Shown here: piece after piece, positions 56,641 through 64,000 of the stretch
Numbering within the stretch: the first letter of the stretch is position 1
Layout: every line of letters starts with the position of its first letter
Source: Schistosoma haematobium
Taxonomy: Eukaryota; Platyhelminthes; Trematoda; Strigeidida; Schistosomatidae
Assembly: GCF_000699445.3 (NCBI RefSeq)
Contig: NC_067196.1
Coordinates: 60,145,364-60,209,363, forward strand
DNA length: 64,000 nucleotides
Direction of reading: 5' to 3'
Made by a program: the position numbers and the translations under genes
The notes under the pieces: model-generated
What the model was told of the DNA's origin: nothing
What the model saw: the letters and a program-made list of their open reading frames with translations, nothing else
Databases searched by the model: none

Positions 56641-57587
56641 AAAAAAAGCTGAAAAACTGAAGAAAAGCAGAACGAATTTGGGTTATTGCTTCGTGCTAGT
56701 TAAATACTCTCCACAAATACACACTGACAAACTCCGTACAAGATTGAGCTCATAAACTTCATTTATCATGGTGATCATAATACTGTGTGATGTGCTCAGA
56801 ATTCAGTGATCTGTGCTTTTACGTGCCATATAGTACGAGGCTCATTCAATGTTAATGTTGGCTTGCTTTACTCCATAGGTCATAAATCCTAACTAAAACA
56901 CAAAGCTAACCAGCGTGGTAAATTATTATTAAACTGATAAAAAATTTTCCCATCTCATTTATTGATTGAATTGTAGTTTTTAAATTATGGGCGTATCAAT
57001 TTCTAGACGCATAATTGTTCTAAACTCCTATTTTCACTCCATTTCGTTAAAGAAATTAAACTTATTTTCCCCATTGGCTTATTCAATATTGACACCACCC
57101 TTGAGATAAAAAAACAAATTTACAGTTAAGCTGAAAAGAAACTATTTTTTTGTGAAAAGTCAGTAATAATGATGGTCTCTATGATAGGTTCATTCCATTT
57201 TCCACTTGCATTTGTTTAATGGGAAAGAAAAATAAATTATCCAATCAAACTAAAGCAATGAATGGTAGAGAATAATGATTAATGAAAGGGGTATTTTTGT
57301 TTATTTCTTGATATTACAAAAAGGGGTTGAAATTGATCATTATCAAATTGGTAATTTAACTAGAGGACATTGATTTTAATACATTTTCTATCTGTCTTGA
57401 AATGTTAGACAACTGAAGCAGTTCAAATTATTTTCTATAATCTGTGCAGAAATAATACCATTTCCAAGATTATTAAAAACACTTCCATTACCTTATCATG
57501 GCGCAATGAAATCGAAATATTCTTATAACATTGATATGAATTAATTGGATGAATTTACTTGAAAATAATTATCATTAACAAACAATA

Positions 57588-57670
57588 ATGAGTGATTATT
57601 CAATAGATGAATTGTCTACAGAAGATAATATTAGCAGTAATAATCTGATAAGACTACCGTCCAATGAATC
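57588..57670 (+). CDS. Candidate first exon of an unidentified gene
   Basis: From ATG 57588 the frame reads MSDYSIDELSTEDNISSNNL, then IRLPSNE, ending at GAATC|gtaagt, a consensus donor, in phase 2. The acidic, Ser/Asn-rich start is typical of an intracellular protein. It may belong with the exons at 59327-59415 and 60990-61105. The phase and frame of the middle exon do not fit cleanly, so an exon may be missed or the locus may carry an indel. Confidence 0.4.
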
Positions 57671-57890
57671 GTAAGTTACTAAATATAATTCTTTTTTTAA
57701 AGATATATAAGTTATGATCAGTTACACAGAGATCCCAAACTTGAGCAAAAGTGTAGAGTTTGAAGATGGGATAAGCAAATTCATCCCGTAACAAATAAGA
57801 ACCTTGTTATAAAAAAGCTAACCAGAAAAATCACTATGAAAAATGAATATTCGTTGTTTACAATGGATCGTTGCAATAATCTCTGATAGT

Positions 57891-58006
57891 GATGGAGTTT
57901 TGTTCTCTGAGCTGGATGGTTTAGTCGTTCTTCTGAACGACATCATCAGCACAAACTTCAGATAGAAGTCTACCAAACCATCCAGCTCAGAGAACAAAAC
58001 TCCATC
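57891..58006. repeat. Foldback (hairpin) element, 116 bp
   Basis: Perfect 32 bp inverted arms run from 57891 to 57922 (starting GATGGAGTTTTGTTCTCTGA) and from 57975 to 58006. The central 52 bp contains a nested hairpin, GTCGTTC-TTCT-GAACGAC. Transcription from either strand would give a long stable stem. It resembles a foldback MITE; no flanking duplication could be fixed. Confidence 0.8.
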
Positions 58007-58796
58007 ATCGCGTTGTGTATTAGACATGAATTAGTTATTCAAGTATACAAGTATATTGACGTATTTATAAAATGAACCATAAAATGGTTTATTCTTATTA
58101 AGCATTTGATTTTTATCAATCAAAGTATTAAAAAATGTTATAATAAGAGTTAAATTCTCATAAATGCTTTTTCACCAGACTGAAATTTCTTCAGATCAAC
58201 AAATTATTATTAGTCCATGTAGTCGAATCTGAATATCAGGGTTATATAGTTTTTATAATAATATTAAAGTGGAGAATAAACGAAGAACGGCTGATTCCAT
58301 CATTATATTATACCATTATTTAAACACAGTAAATGATTTACTTGCAATTTGCTTTATAACCGTCGACGAAATTTAAATAATCCACATGAAGTAAAAATAT
58401 TCATTAATAATGAAGTGGTTTATAAAAAGAACTGGTGAAACCCGCTTATTGGTTCAAATGTTGATTAAGTAACTAATGTTTTTGTTTTCTCCCAGTTTGG
58501 GATTACATCGATGGTGTTTACTCATGACTATTCCATAAATCGGAATCCCTATCAGCAAGCACGTAACTGTGAAACTGACAGCCTAGGATCCAGTGGTATA
58601 TATTTTCAGGTGATATAGTGCAACGATCACCTAATGTCAATTTCAATGGCTGTTTCATTTCAGACGTGTTTGAAAACAACTGGTGTAAACTTCTTACTAG
58701 AAGTTAGGGATATTTGTAAAAAATACCCCATACAACTTAAACCAGTCCGCATAAAGCTCGTTTTGTTAACGTGTCTATTTAGTAAATATAATTGAG

Positions 58797-58972
58797 GTGG
58801 AGTTTTGTTCTTTGAGATGGATGGTTTGGTTGTGGATCTTTGATTGTTCTTCTGAACAACATCATCAACACGAAAGTCAAAGTTCTGCAAGAAGTTTGTG
58901 CTGATTATGTCGTTTAGAAGTATAACCAAAGATCTACAACCAAACCATCCAGCTCATAAAACAAAACTCTAC
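58797..58972. repeat. Foldback (hairpin) element, longer relative
   Basis: The left arm GTGGAGTTTTGTTCTTTGAG and right arm end CAAAACTCTAC are imperfect inverted repeats. Pairing continues inward through GGATGGTTTGGTTGT and ACAACCAAACCATCC for most of the 176 bp. It is the same family as 57891-58006 with a larger centre. Confidence 0.7.
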
Positions 58973-59120
58973 ATAAATCATCCATCTTCTCTACCATCCC
59001 AAAATTAACTATACTGTATTGTTTTGCAAAGGATATTTAAATTTCGACATTAAATGGATGAATTCTTTTTTAAAATAAATTATATTTACACCGTAACTGG
59101 ACGACAGTAAATATTAATAC

Positions 59121-59200
59121 TAGGATGCAGGTACATACATATGAAGGGCCCTATATAAACTGTAAGGTGCGTGCTGGATTTCACTTTTACTCACAGTCCT
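59121..59200 (+). repeat. Heavily decayed Sm-alpha-type repeat
   Basis: TACTAGGATGCAGGTACAT and GGTGCGTGCTGGATTTCAC resemble the sequences flanking the Sm-alpha hammerhead, but the catalytic core between them is unrecognisable. Confidence 0.4.
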
Positions 59201-59326
59201 AATAAAATAAAATAATCAGGTCTTAAATTACTTTCTTAATTATGAGATTGAAGAAAAATGTATGAATGATTCACGAATGCATTGTTAATAAAATAATGAC
59301 ATAATATTATCTTTTGTTGATATTAG

Positions 59327-59415
59327 TTATCGACGATAATGAATATTCCCACCTATTATACATGAACTGGATACCGAATATAATCCTGAATCGAATCATC
59401 AACAAAAACTTCTAG
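59327..59415 (+). CDS. Candidate internal exon of the unidentified gene
   Basis: The exon lies between ttgttgatattag and CTTCTAG|gttcct. Its 3' part reads PPIIHELDTEYNPESNHQQK, then LL, ending in phase 1. This joins the exon at 60990 as ...LLVTYLKKVCDG. The 5' part makes sense only in another frame (VIDDNEYS), so a base seems to be missing in the CCC run near 59350. The frame conflict means this is either a pseudogene, a sequence error or a misjudged exon. Confidence 0.35.
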
Positions 59416-60011
59416 GTTCCTTTATATACATAAAAATCAATTCTACCTATGTGTATTTGTAGGGTTTGCTTTACGATTGATGATAATTCACTCTTATCTT
59501 ATCCAAAACATGTTAAGTAAGAGAAAATGTTAATAATATGCCTAAATGCTGGGTGATAAATTCTGGCCATTTTTCACTCTATAAAATACTTATATCAGCC
59601 TGATTACAATTTCGCTTTGATTGGAAGCGAATAAATTTAAATGATAATTTAAAACGATTGAATTTCGACATCCTTAATCAGAAAGTTTCGTAGATTAGTT
59701 TACAAGTTGTATTATTGATTCTATCATTCCAAATAATTAGTTTAATAACTTTAAGAGGAGAAAATGTATCATTCTTTAAGAACGGTAATCCCGTTCCATT
59801 TGATAGCTCAACCATAAAATATAATGCAATACGGTAATATGAATTGTTTGTTAAATCTTCAATGAAATTATAGCTAAAATACAAATTGTTTCTTTAAATG
59901 ACAACCATCCGGTTGCCAACTGGCTTGTCAAAAATATTGTCATTACAGTTATTTTTGCTATTCTTTTCTCATCCTAAATGGATGGTATCTGATAAATTTT
60001 ACACCATTTAC

Positions 60012-60668
60012 TTACTTACTTACTTATGCCTGTTATTCCTAATGGAGCATAGCCCACTGACCAGCATTCTAAAACCCACTCTGTCCTTGGCCTTCCTTTC
60101 CAGTTCTATCCAATTTTTGTTCATTCTTCTCATGTCTGTCTCCATTTCTCGGCGTAATGTGTTCTTTGGTCTTCCTCTCCTCCTTCGGCCTGACGATTCC
60201 ATGTGAGGGCTTGCCATGTAATGCAGTTGCGTGCTTTCTTTAATGTGTTTCCGATCCACTTCCAGTGTTTCTTCCTGATTTCTTCCTCCGCCGAGATCGG
60301 CTTCGTTCTCTATCACAGTAGGTTGTTGCTGATGGTGTCTGGCCAACGGATCCAAAGTATTTTTCGTAGACAATTGTTAATAAACACCTGTATCTTGTGG
60401 GTGATTGCTTCCATGGTTCTCCATGTTTCCACCCCATACAGTAGAACTGTTTTGAGACTTGTATTGAAAACTCTGACTTTGGTGTTGGTTGACAGTTGTT
60501 TTGAGTTTCAGATATTCTTCAGTTGTAGAAATGTTGCTCTTGCTTTGCCGATCTGCACCTTCACATCTGTATCAGATCCACCGTGTTCATCAATGATGCT
60601 GCCCAGATATGTAACGGTCTTTACATCTTTCAAATCTTCTCCATCAAGTGTGATTCGATTGTTGCATG
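60012..60668 (-). mobile_element. RTE-clade (SR2/Perere-like) LINE 3' fragment
   Basis: The minus strand contains NNRIXLDGEDLKDVKTVTYL-like, [31 protein letters not shown] and [20 protein letters not shown] blocks and ends in a TAAG microsatellite (60012-60027 on the plus strand). It is nearly the same as the 3' part of the fragment at 36616-37522, including the same internal frame break after DTISNNLL. It is truncated at about 60668. Confidence 0.8.
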
Positions 60669-60989
60669 GTAATTAAGAAATACCGATTAAAAAATTCAAT
60701 CGCTACTGAACTAAAAGTAATCGGTTTGAAAATGGTTTTCCTAACTATGACAGGATATTAATGATACACTTAGAATTATATTCTCCCACTGTGAATATTA
60801 AAATGTATATAGTTACTATGGTTGTGATCTTTATAAAACAGTCATCAATGTGTTATCAAATGTCATTATTATCAGAAATTAGATTTTATTTTTCAAACGG
60901 TTGACAAATTGTCATTGATTTCATTAATTTATCGACATGTTTTGAATGTTGAGTTTCAGCGATTGATAATGTGTACTCTTTTTGTTCAG

Positions 60990-61105
60990 TGACATATCTG
61001 AAAAAAGTCTGTGATGGAATTGAACGTTTATACATTAATCACCAATTAAGATACAATTATAATATGATATACTATCTGCCAAACAATTTTAATACTAAAC
61101 AATAA
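60990..61105 (+). CDS. Candidate terminal exon of the unidentified gene
   Basis: After the polypyrimidine-rich acceptor tctttttgttcag the exon reads TYLKKVCDGIERLYINHQLR, then YNYNMIYYLPNNFNTKQ, and stops at TAA 61103-61105, which overlaps an AATAAA. The amphipathic KKVCDGIERLY pattern weakly recalls the VxxGIxxYFNxxLxxxLLY helix of MRG-domain proteins, but this is too short for a firm call. The phase fits the 59327-59415 exon. Confidence 0.4.
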
Positions 61106-62059
61106 ATCAATCGAGGTAAACTGGAATCTGAATTGTCAGTAATAAAATATTCTTAACTGACTACATGTTGTAAACTATACATGTTTATATAAATTTATGG
61201 AGACAGCAGTTTCTTTTTGATGATTTCCTTAAAAAGAGAAAGTTTTCTTCCCTGAATTCCTTTTATTTTGTATTCAATGACATTATAAATTAGTTTAATT
61301 ATTTAATGATTACGGCGAAACTATAATTTATGGGCGAACCAATCAGGTATAAGATAAAAGATCTCGGATTTTAGTGCGAAATTCACTCATCTATTTGGTT
61401 AAATAGAATTTTGGCATTATAGCTTATGTCAGTTGGTGATGAAAACCCTCAATGTAATTTTTAACCTTAACCATCGACCATAAATCACAATTCTAATTCT
61501 TCACACTGGTTTATAACCCTCGTTTGGTTTTAGTTATTAAAGGGGACACTCTCAAGGTTACCTTAGCGTCGCTCAGAGGTCGTCCATAAATTATAGTCAC
61601 ACCATGATTACTTAATGTATTTAGTTAGAGTTATAAGGACTGAATTCGGAATATGATATATGGTAGTGATTTCCTTGAATTTTGGGATCGTGAAATACTA
61701 ATTAAATTTAGGATTTCCCACTTGCTACATCAAACAATTCAATATCATTTGCTGAATTAATTTGCTGGATAATTATTTCATCAATAAATGAAATTAAAAT
61801 GTAAAACCAAATATTTTCAAACTCAAATTTTGCACTTTTTTGTTCATATGGTATAGATTGTAGGGACTGGTATTCTATCAAGTTCACATGGGCTATTCTA
61901 GCTTCTAGATAGACCAATCTATTCATTCTTCTCAAGCTACATTTTTACCATGTCGCTTATTCATTTATCAATCCTGATTGCTTTTTACATGATCATATGT
62001 GTGTTGATCACTTACTCTATTCATCATGTCTGTAATTTATTTATTCCGACTACAAATAT
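61106..62059. other. Intergenic, no gene seen
   Basis: AT-rich with one 75-codon minus-strand frame lacking motifs. Nothing else was recognised. Confidence 0.4.
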
Positions 62060-62310
62060 CGATTCACGCTTGATTAAATTGGGTTGTCTCTATCGACTTC
62101 TATTCGTTGCCTTCGCTGCGTTTTCCTGATTGTCTGTCCAGACCAATGAGTGTACGAAATATATGTGTTCAAACCTCATTCTCGTATTTGACTTATTTAA
62201 TTCCATTATTCACTAACGCGAGTTAAGTCGATGATTTTATGCGAAGATTCGTTCACATGTACATATCAATAACAATCATTCATACAATCCAAATGGAGTC
62301 AGGGCCACTA
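62060..62310 (+). repeat. Dispersed repeat family R-B, copy 2
   Basis: Matches the reverse complement of 54560-54770, with TATTTGACTTATTTAATTCC, TTATTCACTAACGCGAG and GTCAGGGCCACTAAAG in the same order. Non-coding. Confidence 0.55.
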
Positions 62311-62934
62311 AAGTGGTGAGCTTGTTGAAAACATCATCGTTCGATTTAATTGACGTTAAAATGAAAGGCTACACTAGGTTTGATTAGGTGAAGTGACATT
62401 CAATGAAGGAACTGGATGAAAAATAATCAACAAGACGTACTGGTTTTAATCAAACACTTCAGACATACATTTTTCATGGGATTGAGCACATACCTTATTA
62501 TGCATTAAAGTATTTGAGAGATTTAATAGTGAAAATTACTTATATAGGTCGATTAAAATAAATAAATACAATATTTTATAAACTTAACAAGTGCTCAAGA
62601 CTAATGGTATATGATTATTATAATCATTTAAGTTTTAGACTATTTTTACTTCATACAGTCTAACTGAACTACATCTAATAAAAAATTAATTAAGGTATAG
62701 TAAATACATTGAGAAATATTTAGTTTAAAAGTTGTTTCAATATTTTCATATATATAAAGCAATATATGAAAGCTTTTTACTTGTCACTCTCATTACATAA
62801 CACTTATTAGTATTAGTGATCATTTTATAACCTTTTTATAGACAGTTAATATATTGAATCTTTTCTCTGAAATCTTTCAATCATTTTCTGAGCGGCACAT
62901 CTTACATTTTTGTTATAATGACCAGTGGAGTCCA
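62311..62934. other. Intergenic, no gene seen
   Basis: AT-rich spacer without recognisable features. Confidence 0.4.
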
Positions 62935-63216
62935 ATCCAAGTCAGGTGTAACACAGTTATGCACCTCAGACAATCGATGAGAGGTTGCGCAAGATCATGG
63001 GTCGATTGAAGTTAGACATTAAGACTGTTAGATGCCGACCCAGTAGTCGAGAGGTTAGGCGTTGACGTGCAAGACCGAAGGTCCTGGATTCGATTCTTGG
63101 GTGTGGTATCGTGGATGCATAACAATAAGTAGTCCAATACTAGGACGAAACGGTCTTCCAGTTTTTTTCAATTTTCCAACGATGGTCTAGCTTAGATTGA
63201 CTCATGAATTCAACAA
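62935..63216 (+). repeat. tRNA/hammerhead SINE copy 5, long form, diverged
   Basis: It contains the 5' module (GATTGAAGTTAGACATTAAG), a tRNA-like head (A box GTAGTCGAGAGGTTAGG, B box GGATTCGATTC), a decayed hammerhead (GTAGTCCAATACTAGGACG, then AAACGGTCTTCC) and the tail GTCTAGCTTAGATTGACTC. The CTGANGA element is lost (AATAAGTA). It is the third copy with the upstream 5' module. Confidence 0.7.
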
Positions 63217-63886
63217 TGAAAAAAGTCGCACATCTTTCAATTAACAATATAATCGTTCATATTCAGAACAATATTATTTAATAACAATCAGTTTGAGCAA
63301 TATTTTCTGATAAAGTGCATTTATTATGGATAATTTTCCCTGGATAATATAAAATAATCAGTTTGAATGGGTTTTTTTAAATCAATTATTGGTTATCAGG
63401 AACTACATACAGTTGAATGAGAGACACCGTAAACATTGGAAGAAAAACAAATAGTTATTCGGTTAAGGTGATTAGCAAGGAGTCATTTGGTATAAAAGAA
63501 TCGTGGACGTGGCGCACCTACTGAACTAATGTGATAATTAGTGGACACAATACTAATGATTCCTCTTTATAAAGAGTTAGATTTTTAGGCAAGATGCTCA
63601 TCTGCGATTGAGACTTGGAAGTATATGTATAAGAATGCGGATAAATATGGGCTGAAGAGACATTTTATTAGTAGTAAGAAATCAGTCAGCAGTGATTTTC
63701 TTTCTCTTTTTCAAAATTGAAGAGCAGAAAAATAATGCGTTTACTATATCCAGCTAGTCTACGATAAAATCACTTCACTATTATTGATCACATTTCTTTT
63801 GAAATCCTATTAGTTTCTACAGAAATTTATACCTAAAACGTGGAAGCCATGTAGAATCTTTTAAGGAATTGTTTCTGACATTACAG
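63217..63886. other. Intergenic or intronic, no gene seen
   Basis: AT-rich sequence leading to a possible splice acceptor at 63886. Nothing else was recognised. Confidence 0.4.
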
Positions 63887-64000
63887 AGCAGCCCACCAAG
63901 AAAAAAACACTATACAATGTTACAGATAAATTTCTCTGTCAAATCTTCTTTGAAGCAAAGATGGAATTACCACTACAGAGAGTAGGAAATTACACTGAAC
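63887..64000 (+). CDS. Possible exon running off the right edge
   Basis: After a plausible acceptor (gtttctgacattacag), one frame is open to the window end: QPTKKKTLYNVTDKFLCQIF, then FEAKMELPLQRVGNYTE. The residue mix looks protein-like and the frame enters in phase 2. I recognise no family. A competing frame on the same strand reads ELFLTLQSSPPRKKHY and stops before the edge. Confidence 0.3.

Overview
This window is a flatworm nuclear genome segment, almost certainly Schistosoma. It is AT-rich, with intron-containing genes embedded in dense retroelement debris. It carries repeat types known from schistosomes: RTE-clade (SR2/Perere-like) and CR1/Jockey-like LINEs, a CsRn1/Boudicca-like Ty3/gypsy remnant, Penelope-like debris, and Sm-alpha-type repeats with hammerhead ribozyme motifs. 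All calls were made by eye from the sequence; no database search was run.

Host genes. (1) At the left edge, minus strand, is the N-terminus of a type II membrane glycosyltransferase of the core-2 GlcNAc-transferase (GT14) type, cut by the window. (2) A complete three-exon gene for mitochondrial ribosomal protein L16 (MRPL16) runs from 22846 to 31726 on the plus strand; its exons join in phase to a 255-residue protein. (3) At 42792-44908 (+) is a two-exon gene for a small secreted, Thr-rich, tandem-repeat protein. (4) At 57588-61105 (+) there are weakly supported exons of a further gene. (5) A possible exon runs off the right edge.

Mobile DNA, left to right. A CR1/Jockey-like LINE copy lies at 2614-5890 (-). 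A decayed gypsy gag-pol follows at 6580-9675 (+). A second, virtually identical and inverted copy of the first LINE lies at 14741-22754 (+). It is split by a 4.8 kb CR1-like LINE (16168-20976, -) whose 926-residue ORF2 is still open. A 5'-truncated RTE element with target-site duplications sits in MRPL16 intron 2. A different LINE at 49342-52395 (+) has three roughly 400 bp internally deleted, apparently non-autonomous relatives at 36.2, 40.4 and 43.9 kb, all on the minus strand. One of these is itself split by an RTE insertion.

The most notable signal is a SINE family with seven copies here. It joins a tRNA-like internal Pol III promoter (A and B boxes) to a hammerhead ribozyme motif. The copy at 35.5 kb keeps every core hammerhead position plus three pairing helices. 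The copy at 47.4 kb has an 18-19 bp target-site duplication, as expected of a retroposed Pol III transcript. Longer copies carry a further conserved 5' module upstream of the promoter, and one copy is a composite with 33 bp inverted ends.

The genes do not form an operon-like unit. The common theme is a gene-poor region built by nested retroposition, with retroelements in introns of MRPL16 and of the secreted-protein gene, and a LINE 3' end about 90 bp upstream of the MRPL16 start codon.
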